A DNA stretch of 64,000 nucleotides from Hyaloperonospora brassicae (Eukaryota; Oomycota; Peronosporomycetes; Peronosporales; Peronosporaceae), in the NCBI GenBank assembly GCA_947650285.1, contig CANTFL010001441.1:279798-343797 (forward strand). The letters are read 5' to 3'. The position numbers and the translations under genes were made by a program. The notes beneath the pieces were generated by a model. The model was not told the DNA's origin. It searched no databases and worked only from the letters and a program-made list of their open reading frames with translations. Positions 54,921 through 64,000 of this stretch are shown here, one piece after another (the stretch's first letter is position 1; each line of letters begins with the position of its first letter).

Positions 54921-57480
54921 TCCCGCCCATGTACAAAAGCAAATATTAGTCTAAAGAGTAAAGCTATGGGTGAGTGTGCGTACAGCGAAAGTCGTACTTT
55001 TCGGCAGCTTCTTTGTACCCATCTGGTTGTGGTTGTAAAACAAGCATACGCACGTTCTCGACTCAAAATCCGTTTTTTTGTTGACCATACATAATAAGCA
55101 TAATCTTGATGCAATATGATCACAAATATCTCGCTTCAATGGGCATCTTGTCGTCAATCCGACCAATTGTAGTAGCCGTTAACAATATTGAACGTGCCTT
55201 GTATGTCCTTGTATGTCATACGGACTCTTGCGAAAGAAGTCTTGTAAACAACTCAGTTCCCTGTCTTGAGATATCTCAGCTTATGACATAGCGTGCCAAG
55301 CCCACAAGTATAAGCTGTAGCGAATGGGCGCATGTATTTTACCATCCTATTCTCCATGTGTCAGACTTCCTTGTAGATATGAAGCCCTGCAGAAACATCA
55401 CCAGCATTTAGCAGCTCAACAAGCAGCAGCTTCCATAGCAATGGTCAAAATAGGAAAGTGGTGCAATCTGTGAAAGCGCTAGGCACGCAAATTTTGCAAG
55501 GATGGAACGACGCTATCGAACGAGCTGATGCGCGCAGAGTTCCTTTGCCATCCGTATCCCCTCTTTACTCGCAACATCTGTCCACGCTCGCTGACAACAT
55601 GCATTAGCCGATAAATTGTCGCTACGTGATTGAAATCTCTGCACCCGCATGCATCGCCGTCTCTACTTCCCTGTTTGACAACTTGGATATGAGAGCCTAG
55701 CGCGCGGCGGAAACGTACTTTTCATAGACAACCGCGACTTCTTCGAGGCATAGCGGGCAGGCTGTGGTCAAACAAATCGCTTATAGAGAATCTAGAACTT
55801 AGCAGATATAGCTGTGGTGTGAGGTAGCTCTCATTCAAGACTTATAGTTCACCTACTGAAGAGCAACGGATAAGCAAAAGCAAGACAACGTTGACATATA
55901 TGATGCTTCCTTCGGCAAATGTATGCGTGAAAAGAAAGGTAAGAAGCGAGAAGACCCTCTCTTCGCTTGGTGCAGTGAGAGCATTTATCTTTCTCCTCAT
56001 CATCAATCAATTGCGCATCGCTAGTCGCATTTTAGTGGTGGTGGTGGTGGTGCGTTGTTGTTGTACAGGCAACACCAGCCGTTGTCTGTCTTTCCTCTCA
56101 CGCTTATCGTCCACGCATCAACTGCTTTAACCAGGTTAAATCCTTGTACAACAACTACGGCAAAACTCTTCGTATCACACCTCACCACGCACAACCCACC
56201 CCCCGCCGCCAGCTCCCACTATCGATAACGGACACGTATATGTCCTATACCTTGCATCAGTCTTCTCTTTGGAATGGATTATTGGTACTAAGGAGTGAAC
56301 TCGAGATCATGCTCCGCTATCTTCGTGTTGCAGTGGTGGCGATACGCCCGCATCGCACTCAGATGCAAGGACAAAGGTAGACTAGGTCCGTTAAAATGCT
56401 TACGTGGATTCTAAGAAATTTAAAGCCAATGTGTAGAATGCTGAGACGACACGTTGACTGCATGCTCCACAATATTGAAAGACGCAGCGCTAAGATCAAA
56501 AGCTACGAGAACATCGACGCAATTGATTGTTATGCAGATGGAAACACGAAAGTGTCATCTGAAAAATATCATCGCTATAACCATTTTGACCTTGCATCTT
56601 ATACATCCGAAATCGGCGAGAGATCGGCCTTATTTTACTGAATAGAGTCGATTCATCGCCAAGACAGAACTAGAACAAGTCTTTCGTGCTCAAGCTGGTC
56701 AATTGTCTTGTAAGTCGGAGCGACAGTTGTGCCTCGGAACTTGTTCAATGGCGTTGTCGTCTCGATCATTGACTGAATTGATCTGTCGATTATTGAGTCG
56801 ACTTCTGACCGACGTCAGTAGTTGCTTCATTGTTGCCCGTTCCAATTTCTTCGACAACATTTGCCAGTAGGAGATCTTTGTCGCTGCCAGTGAAGCTGTG
56901 GATCATCAACAGGTCAAGATACAATACTCGGTCGCTTCTTGACAGACTAGAGAGGAGATGCAATTAGATGGTACGAGGTCGATCTTCACGATAAAGCTGC
57001 AACGAGGCATCAGTACCTGTGTATAGTCAGTATTGCATCGTGAAATAGAAGAACAAGCTGTGGGGAATCTCGAGTGCAGCTTCATGCTGAAACAACGACA
57101 TGGGACCACTAAATGCCGCACAACATTGTCGCAAGCACTGCAGATAGCCAACACAGTGTACTCGACGCAATGAATCGGACATCTTTTATTGTGCGAGCGT
57201 TTGTACCTTTGTGCGAGGACAAGTGGTTGCACGAATGGAGACCCATTGCAAGCCATGAAATGAACGCAGGGAGCTAAGAATGACCCAAAGCCGACGTCTT
57301 ATGTACCACAGCACCCCTGTCACACCGAAACTCGACGTTACACGACCACAACGCGACAAAACTACCCATTCAACTCTCATTTACTGCAGCTTAGAGGTCG
57401 CAAACGATCAATCAGGTACTCCATGTATGTCCTTCCCCACCCGCCACGCTTCTCCATCGACGACGAGTTTAGCAATCGTT
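54921..57480. other. Gene-free stretch before glucokinase
   Basis: Open frames of 60-116 codons occur on both strands without family resemblance. A short (GTG)n run lies at 56,034-56,052. This is the 3' flank of the glucokinase gene. Confidence 0.45.
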
Positions 57481-58989
57481 TTACTTCCGTCCGAAAATGA
57501 AGCCAGCAACGACGCTCAGTGTAGCGATGAACGAGTAGATTGCAATGTGATTGACAGTCGCAAATTTTTCTTGCACGCGTTCCCGGGCGATAGCATGGCC
57601 CAACAAGCTGTTGTTGTACGACTCCAACAGCTGGTACGCAAAATAGTGCGCGCCACGTTCACCCAGATCCTCTGTCAGAACCAAGTAAATAGGGATAGCT
57701 CGGAGCGCCGGACTGACGCGGCCCTTATTAAAGCATGCCTTGAGGAAAATGTCCTTCTTTGTGAAGTAGTCGAGGTTCTTCGGGGCCAATCCACCAGTAA
57801 TGTAGAAGCCACCACGAGGAAGGTACTTGAGCATCGCACAGCCAGCTTCGCGACCGTACGCACTGGCACCAAACACAATATTAGCATCAAATCAGATTCC
57901 ACCGAGGTCGCCTTCAATGCGCAAATCATTCACACACGTACTCGACGAAAATCTCCATGGCCTGGTTGCATAGTGCGTTCGTCTTGGCGTTGTCGCCTAC
58001 AATCTTGCCTTGTAAGGACTTGGCAGCTAGGAATGCGTCGTGCACCTTGCTGTCCACTTTCTCCGGGAACTTCTTCGCCAAGAACTTGTAGATCGTAGCG
58101 AGCCCTGGACCACTGACAATGCGTTCGACCGAAAAGCGGCGATCGCAGCCCAGTTCTTGCTTTATGGAATTGTAGAGCTCAATCTCAATGGCATCAGCCG
58201 GCGCGAAGTCCGTGTGGCCTCCCTCGCAGGCGAAACAAGAGTACTGTCCCTCTTTATCGGCGGTCAGATAGCACTCGCCAAGGCCAGTGCCAGCACCAAT
58301 CGTCGCAATCGGCATGCCCTCTTCCTTCTTTGCCTCGTTCAGTACAATGTACTCGTGAGGTTTGAGAGTCAAAAGGCCGTAGCCCATAGCAGCAAAGTCA
58401 TTGATCAACTTGACGGTCGTGATCCCGAGCTCTTTTTCCAGTCCAGGACCGTCAATCTTCCAGCCGTCCTGGATGTTCGTGAACCTACAAGGACGGGTGT
58501 ACCACACTACTTAGGGACCCCTCTTTACAACAAGGTACACGAAACCCACCCGATGCAACAAAAAGCTAACCATACATAAAACAAAAGAACAACGTACTCG
58601 ACCGTATTGTTCAAGATCGGGCCGGCACAAGCCAACACACAGGCCACTGGCAAGCGGTCGACCAGACGCGCCTCTTTCATAAAGAGGTGGCAGACCTCGG
58701 AGAAGCTGCCGTAGTTCTCATTGTGGTACTTCTTGGCAAACGTGATCTCGCCCGGGGCCACGGACCCTTTGAACGCGACAGAGCCTTTGGGGATGAGCCA
58801 CAGCGTCAGGCGCGTGTTCGTGCCGCCACAGTCTCCCGAGATGATGAGATCGCCGCTGTGTAGGCAGCAAACGAGCGAGTTGCGTTGTGCAATAGTAAAA
58901 AAGAGAGAGAAGAAGAAGAAGAAGTAGGGGGAATGAGTGATCAGACGGGTGGCGGGCACGAGGTCGAGGAACGTTGGGACGTACGACAT
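57481..58989 (-). CDS. Glucokinase (bacterial GlcK type), spliced
   Basis: Phosphorylates glucose to glucose-6-phosphate with ATP at the entry to glycolysis. Preferred model: 57481..57862, 57942..58484, 58598..58855 and 58985..58989 on the minus strand (395 residues). All three introns start GTACGT and end in AG, and the exons sum to a multiple of three. In that numbering the phosphate-1 loop is GDCGGTNTR (Asp10), the catalytic Asp is in INDFAAMG (Asp117), the adenosine/phosphate-2 loop is GAGTGLG (151-157) and the sugar-site EGGHTDFAP starts at Glu175. The last 20 residues (AIYSFIATLSVVAGFIFGRK) form a likely membrane tail anchor, unusual for the family. The 129-bp first intron is a multiple of three with no stop, so reading through it would give 438 residues with a Phe-rich hydrophobic insert after residue 2. 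Confidence 0.88.
57863..57941 (-). other. Glucokinase intron 3 (79 bp)
   Basis: It starts GTACGT, ends GCCAG, and has a branch-point-like CTAAT. Removal joins FVE- to AYGREAG in frame as FVDAYGREAG, as in the family. Confidence 0.8.
58485..58597 (-). other. Glucokinase intron 2 (113 bp)
   Basis: It starts GTACGT, ends TTGTAG, and contains in-frame stops. Removal joins LNNTVE to FTNIQDGW in frame. Confidence 0.88.
58856..58984 (-). other. Probable glucokinase intron 1 (129 bp)
   Basis: It starts GTACGT, like the other two introns, and ends CTACACAG after a pyrimidine-rich stretch with a (TTC)n run at 58,902-58,926. Splicing gives MSGDLIISGDCGG directly. It is 3n and stop-free, so an unspliced form is also translatable. 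Confidence 0.65.
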
Positions 58990-61604
58990 TTTGGGATGGG
59001 AAGAGGAGGGACTGGATGGCGGTTGTCAAAGCTGTGGTAGATTTCACACTGGAGCAGGTGCGTCGGTCAGTCAGTCAGTCAGTGGGGGGGTGGGATCGCG
59101 TGCGAACCTGAAATAAGGGCCGTCGTACGTGCAACTTAAGCGGCCTATCGGTTTTCAGGAGTTCGTCGAGAGGAGCCGGTCAACGTGCACCGCGTGTCCG
59201 TCTGTCCTCGAGGTCTGACTGGCTGACTGGCTGACGGACGGACTGACTGACTCTGACAGGACAAATCGACGAAACGCCATCATCGCCCGGTGCCACTTGA
59301 CGATCCCCAACCAACAACGACGGCCGTGATGGGATTTCGCTTTGGCTGGGGCCGTCACGATCGACGATGGACTGCCTTTTCTACCCCTACGTGGAATGAA
59401 TGCCGCGAGCAAACGCTTGTCCGACGACGCGCGTGCCGTGTCGATCGACACAGGAACGAATGCGACACGACAAATGCCGTAAACAGGATCTGCCCAGGAG
59501 GCTGTCCCCTGCACGACATGACACTGAATCGTACACTTTGACTCGGACGGCGTATGGCGAGCACTTCCTTCAGCTTCGACTTGATTGATATGCGCGCACT
59601 CCGTTGCATCGTCTGACCGGGTGCGCGCGCCCTGAGCCAAAGTCGTACGATTGGTGTCAAGGAAATGCCTTCGTCGTTAGCGTGTCCGATTCCTAGACGA
59701 TCGATTGCGTATGACCCGTAATTAGAGAACCACGCAGACACGTTTTGCAATGCAGTACGGGTTATTCGCGACCACATACACTTGAAAAAGGTCAAAGCGC
59801 GTAGCTGGACAGCTCGTTCGTCCGTGCTTTCTCGCCGACGCCTTGTCCTGCGACATGGCCCTCTTCTGGTACCATACGTGCCACTCGTTGTGGAAAGTCC
59901 CTGGCGTGGAAGTTGTAGCATTGCAGGCAGTCTCAAATCGCATACAAGCTGCTGCTTTCTCCAACTGAGTCTGGCTTGAATGTCAATGTCGAGCTCGATC
60001 GCCACGGATGGCATCAACGAAGGCGGTCCGTGTGGCTACTGTTTGCACGGGAGTAGCACACGCTCGAGTCGTCAAGCAAGGATTTGGAAGTGTTTGCTCA
60101 CAAAAGATGTTTACATCGCTGTCGCCTATCGAGCGTATGTCTTCGTGAGGACGGTGCGTCAGTAGCAGTCACTCCTGAGGCTAAGGTCATTGATCCCGCG
60201 CCATGACGCGCCGCTACAAACAGTCGGCACTGTCCACGCTCAGACAGGTACTTTACAATCATTGATAGTGACGCTGTAACTTGTGCTGGTACGACGTAAG
60301 GTGCGTGTTAGTTGCCGGTAGAGCAAAAAGGGTAGAGATCAATTGAACCAAAATGACAGCTTAGGATGTCCGTGATGCATAAACTGCGAAGGAAATAATG
60401 CCCGATAACGGCGGGGCACGCGATCTGTGGTAAAAGGCTCGAAAGAGACGAGGTGAAAACAGAAGGTGCCGCTTGACGACGAGAGCTTCAAAAGATGGCG
60501 GCGCACGTTGTCGGGAAGTGAGAGCTTTGCATGCAGATACGTCTGACGCGAACCGGCTGCACAAAATGGTGTCTACTTGTGCGAAATGCCGGCAGGCTGA
60601 CTCGTCAGACCAGATGGCAAACTTTTGTTTTCGACTAGATCCTGTACGCTGGAGTTGTCGTCTGCACCCTTGATACACGTATCTGGCGGCTTCCAGCCGG
60701 GCGGATTTGTGTCCATCGACTGCTCGCACTTCGAAGCGTCTGATCTGAGGCCTTATGCCCTTGTGCCACGTCATTGCCTTGGCCGGCATCCAAATTGGCA
60801 CCGCTTCAGCTGTAATCGGTCTTTCGGTAACATATACATCGACTCGGCGCTAGAAATCTGGCGTCGAGACACCTTGCGATCATCTTGCTCAGATAGGTAT
60901 GATCGCAGCGGTCTACCGGAGTAAAGAACCAGCTACAGTACTACAGAGCGTGCAGCTCAAAATTGCTTCGGCCACACTTCGTCATTTGTGCTTGCAAATC
61001 AAACGAGCAAACTTGTTATGATCCGGATAACATGACCTTGACGTCTACAAGTATTCAGTAAGCTGACACAACGACAAGAGCTCAGCTTTACGCTGGCGTA
61101 CCACCGCATTAGCAGCGCCGAGACTGACTTGACACTGTCGACCTTTCATTATCAGCCAAGGCTAACTATCACAGGCCACTTGATCATATTGACATTTGTC
61201 TCGACACCGGACTTAGTTCACACGATATAGCGCACGTTTCCGGAAGCTTTCGAGCAGCACAAATGCGGCATATGCGGCCGTGTATCTCGTAGGTGGGTAC
61301 ACCATGCATGCTACTTTACATACAATAATCTGATCTCGCTTGTAATCGCAACGGAATCGTTTCGAGCATATAGTAGCAACGCGATAAGGTGCGCGCTGGT
61401 GAGTTGTCAAATTGGGCATTCACCGACTTCGTTCTATGGCCGCTAAGGTGTGAGTCATAAGCTTACAGCCAGACTGGGTAATATGACTATCGGTCGAGCT
61501 CCTATCAGAGTTTGCCTCGTTGTCTGTAGCTCGTCGAGTGCGTACTAAACAGTATCGTCGTGATGGACATGTTCGCTCGGGCAGGAAATCACACAAACCA
61601 CCCG
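58990..61604. other. GC-richer region upstream of glucokinase, genes uncertain
   Basis: Tetranucleotide runs (GTCA)n occur at 59,066-59,086 and CTGA/GACTG-type repeats at 59,216-59,260. Overlapping frames of 146-220 codons on the minus strand (59,355-60,017; 60,361-60,801) are probably GC-driven. No family is recognised apart from the weak candidate listed next. Confidence 0.4.
59722..59982 (-). CDS. Weak candidate: small Cys-containing coding fragment
   Basis: This frame reads AACMRFETACNATTSTP, then NEWHVWYQKRAM, SCPATRFDLFQVY and NPYCIAKRVC, which looks more protein-like than its neighbours. It is open upstream to a TGA at 59,983-59,985; beyond that stop the same frame is again open to about 60,164. 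No start codon, splice site or family could be established, so it may be a pseudogene or chance. Confidence 0.2.
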   Translation of the reverse strand, partial: HSSQTQLEKAAACMRFETACNATTSTPGTFHNEWHVWYQKRAMSQDKASARKHGRTSCPATRFDLFQVYVVANNPYCIAKRVCVVL

Positions 61605-61985
61605 TCAAGAGCAGATTGGGTGCTGTGCGTGTCGAATGTCAAGGGGAACTATGTATGCAACCCAGTAACCTCCTTGATTTGTATCAAGTAGAAAGCACGT
61701 GAGAGTGGATCCTTTCGGAGACCCTTGTGAACATTTATGCAACGAGTGCCGTACTTTCACTCGGTCCACAGATTTTTCGTCTCCTTCTGTCCTTTGAGCC
61801 TCTTCCGGACATCTCATCGTCGTTTGACTGCGGCTGAGCCCTTCCATCCTCTTGGTGAGATCGATAGGCTCTGAAATCGACAGAGGTTTCTGAGCACGTA
61901 GCCATCTGAGCTCCGTTTCTAGCTCCTGCTCCAGATTAATGTACTCCGCCTTTTCAATCTCGATCGAGTTATCTTCGCTCCTCTA
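61605..61985 (-). CDS. Weak candidate: hypothetical protein fragment
   Basis: This frame reads EDNSIEIEKAEYINLEQELE and then TELRWLRAQKPLSISEP, a charged helical segment, continuing to a stop at 61,605. There is no upstream Met or acceptor site I can defend. Function unknown. Confidence 0.25.
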
Positions 61986-63137
61986 CATCCCTATAGTAGC
62001 TACTGCGACGCGCTATTCCTTGTCACAATAACTCCGCGTGGTGGAGGAGACTGAGAATGCGGGCGTGGCGATCTTCGTCTAGGCAGACACCGACCATGCA
62101 GATGCTGAGCGATGATAGCCTCACTTGAATGTCGAGGTGATGTCGGTATCTTTGTTTGGATCTCAGCGGCCTTAAATGGCAAAAGAGGCCAAGGAATCGG
62201 AAGTTGGCACGTTTCAGGTCACCCGTGATATGCAGCAGAGCCATGTCATTTATATGGAAACACTATCGAGCAACTGTATATGTGCAGCTTCCGCCAAAGT
62301 GTGACCACATGGCATAGTCCCTGCACATCGTAAACACCAAGCAAGCACACACGCAATCCTTCATTTACGACTCATTTGGTCATACAACGTCTAAAGAGAA
62401 TTGCGCTTGGTGCAACGTGTGGGTAAAGTCTATTTTGCACATCGATACTTTCACATTCACTACTGCTTCCATGTCTACACCGGTCCAGATATGTCCATCC
62501 TTCCTGCTACCAGCTCTCATCATTTGGTCCACAACGATGACGTATCGAAGTGACGTTATGGGTCACTCGAGTCTCAGCAAAAGATACACAGGTAAATGTT
62601 GGGGGCTAAGAGTATGTATTTTGTAAAAGTTGTGGCCGCATGTAGTGCTACAAAAGAAAGCAAATCGACATTCCGCTAAACAATGCGGACACTCATTTGT
62701 CCTTCGTGGGAACAGCGCTGACAGAGAACTGCACAAGACGTTCATGTGGCTAAAGTTCATCGCGAGCGCATACTCCTTCAGCATGTGCTCGCGGTTCCCA
62801 ATGATGATGTCATCAGCGATTTCTACGCGTGTGATAATACAAGGTTGGCAATCCTGGGTCAACACGCCGCTCATCACCTGCGTTTCATGTCGTAGAGGCG
62901 GCTGCGAGAATCTGTGCCTTGTCGTAGCTGATGGCGATGTGTCCAGCCAGAGTATATTGCTACGTAGATGCTACATTGTCACTCATCTTCATTTTGACGC
63001 AGTAGAGAAGTGGATCTGCAAGATAGACAATCTGACCACCACGTTGCAACAATGCCAAGCACTTGTGGCGCTACTTCTTTCGTCAAAGCGCACTTTTTTG
63101 TACGATCGTCGTATTGACAGACATCCCACCAAGGTGC
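61986..63137. other. Flank of the right-hand gypsy copy, no firm gene
   Basis: A minus-strand frame at 62,563-62,877 reads ADDIIIGNREHMLKEYALAM, a GNRE-M motif that loosely recalls copper-type P-ATPases, but the rest does not fit. Left unassigned. Confidence 0.3.
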
Positions 63138-63529
63138 TGTAACGGGGCACACCCTTGCGTGAACTTAGCGCAAGGGTTTTGGGTGCCCCGACAGACGTAC
63201 ACGAGGCGAACGAGGAAGCGTAGGATAAGGAGAAAGTAAAACTGTTGTATTAATATAATTAAGTCTTTTAACTACTGTCTCTCTGTTTGACTTAACTCAA
63301 TTATGCTAATGTAACTGAGTGTATGGTGACGTCTCGTCACCACTCATTGCGCGCGTCTTGCGGCGATTGGTGGGTTGATATCATCAAGATATCAACCAAT
63401 GAATAGACTCTTGGTCGACCCTTCAATATCACCACTTTGGTGATATTATTCAAAGAATATTCAATTAATATTCTTTATTGTCACTTTCCTTAAAGTGACA
63501 ATTTCCATGTAACGGGCTGCCCCGTTACA
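63138..63529 (-). repeat. LTR of the right-hand gypsy copy (392 bp)
   Basis: Termini are TGTAACGGGG and CCCCGTTACA. Hairpins are kept: GGGGCAC at 63144-63150 pairs with 63183-63189 and encloses ACCCTTGCG (63151-63159) pairing with 63169-63177. It is clearly of the same subfamily as the 45.8-kb copy. Confidence 0.92.
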
Positions 63530-63660
63530 TCACCCCCCTTAACTGATAGTCACCGTGTGACTATCGAAAAATATGGCGGCCACCCGTTGGTCACCATTGG
63601 GACAGGGAGCACTTGTTGGGTCCGTTCCATTCACTTTCTGCTTGACCTCGCATAGTTAAC

Positions 63661-64000
63661 ATGTCTATGCGAGGTGACTCAAGACCCGCACAGCCCGGTG
63701 CTGTGCCAGCCTCTGCGGCAGACGATTCGTCGTCTGCTGCTCTTTCTTCGCCTGCAGCAACAGGTGCTGCAGGTGCACGCGGCACCTCACAGCGTGCGCA
63801 TGATGACCCTGACGTTGAGGTCATCTATTCTGGTGAGTCAGACGTGTCTGACTCGGGCAATGCTCCAGAGGCGTCTCGCTCACCGGCGACGCCTCAGTAT
63901 TCGCCAAGGCCACTGCCGAACGAACGGACTCGTGATTTGCATCACATTCTGTTCGGCAGTGATGACGATGATCAGGGTGGTGAGGAATATTATTCCTTAC
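63661..64000 (+). CDS. Antisense ORF of the right-hand gypsy copy (partial)
   Basis: The frame is open from the ATG at 63,661 to the window end (113 codons), antisense to the element. It matches residues 1-113 of the ORF at 52186-53310. Residues 1-47 differ at several positions. From residue 48 to 93 the proteins are identical except His/Gln near residue 81, and there is one Ser/Ile change near residue 97. The SUMO-interaction-like DVEVIYSGESDVSDS is unchanged although its codons differ. Confidence 0.7.
   Translation, partial: MSMRGDSRPAQPGAVPASAADDSSSAALSSPAATGAAGARGTSQRAHDDPDVEVIYSGESDVSDSGNAPEASRSPATPQYSPRPLPNERTRDLHHILFGSDDDDQGGEEYYSL

Larger units (their letters stand above)
63138..64000 (-). 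mobile_element. Second young gypsy copy, reverse orientation, cut by the window end
   Basis: The LTR at 63138-63529, the inverted polypurine tract at 63530-63541 and the start of the antisense ORF at 63,661 repeat the layout of the 45.8-53.8 kb element. Only its 3' end is in the window. The left flanking pentamer is GGTGC. Confidence 0.9.

Noticed and set aside
57280..58098. Plus-strand 272-codon frame
   Set aside because: It overlaps the glucokinase 3' exons antisense and has no recognisable domain or codon signature of its own.
58040..58579. Plus-strand 179-codon frame opposite glucokinase
   Set aside because: Mirror of conserved glucokinase codons; the minus strand explains the sequence.
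59355..60017. 220-codon minus-strand frame
   Set aside because: Arg/Ser-rich composition typical of an alternative frame in GC-rich DNA, and it overlaps other open frames; no domain.
62563..62877. Possible P-type ATPase fragment (GNRE-M motif)
   Set aside because: One short motif only; the flanking residues and order do not fit the family.

Overview
The window looks like an oomycete nuclear genome, probably Peronosporales (Phytophthora or a downy mildew). The evidence is a secreted RxLR-type effector gene with the oomycete initiator/flanking-promoter (Inr+FPR) motif, a bacterial-type glucokinase with short introns, and Ty3/gypsy chromoviral retrotransposons of several ages in AT-rich, gene-poor DNA. 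I cannot name the species.

Layout. 1-24.7 kb is AT-rich and almost gene-free; it holds a decayed pogo/Tigger transposase (3.4-6.1 kb, split by about 1 kb of foreign sequence) and a decayed Ty3/gypsy integrase fragment (18.1-19.6 kb). 24.7-25.4 kb has the RxLR effector gene on the minus strand, followed by a 121-bp tandem array (26.17-26.8 kb). 26.8-29.9 kb is mixed low-complexity sequence with one possible membrane-protein exon. 30.0-38.8 kb is an old, stop-riddled Ty3/gypsy element; 39.2-40.7 kb is a decayed Ty1/copia fragment. 44.85-45.29 kb is a solo LTR. 45,847-53,831 is a structurally complete, young Ty3/gypsy element with 391-bp LTRs and a 5-bp target-site duplication. 54.7-54.9 kb is a truncated LTR. 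57.5-59.0 kb holds the glucokinase gene on the minus strand. From 63,138 to the window end another gypsy copy begins in the opposite orientation.

The most interesting biology is in the gypsy family. (i) The young element is tiled end to end (LTRs, gag, pol, antisense region) with short perfect hairpins of 8-12 bp, far more than chance predicts. In the LTRs, hairpins sit at matching positions although the sequences differ between subfamilies. (ii) Between pol and the 3' LTR lies a long ORF on the opposite strand. It is present in a second copy at the window end. Around a putative SUMO-interaction motif, the differences between the two copies fall in third codon positions and are silent, so it appears to be a selected antisense protein. 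(iii) One missing base near 52,222 breaks both the sense chromodomain frame and the antisense frame.

Host gene content is small. The effector is presumably secreted and translocated into the plant cell. The glucokinase would feed glycolysis. No operon-like functional coupling is visible.
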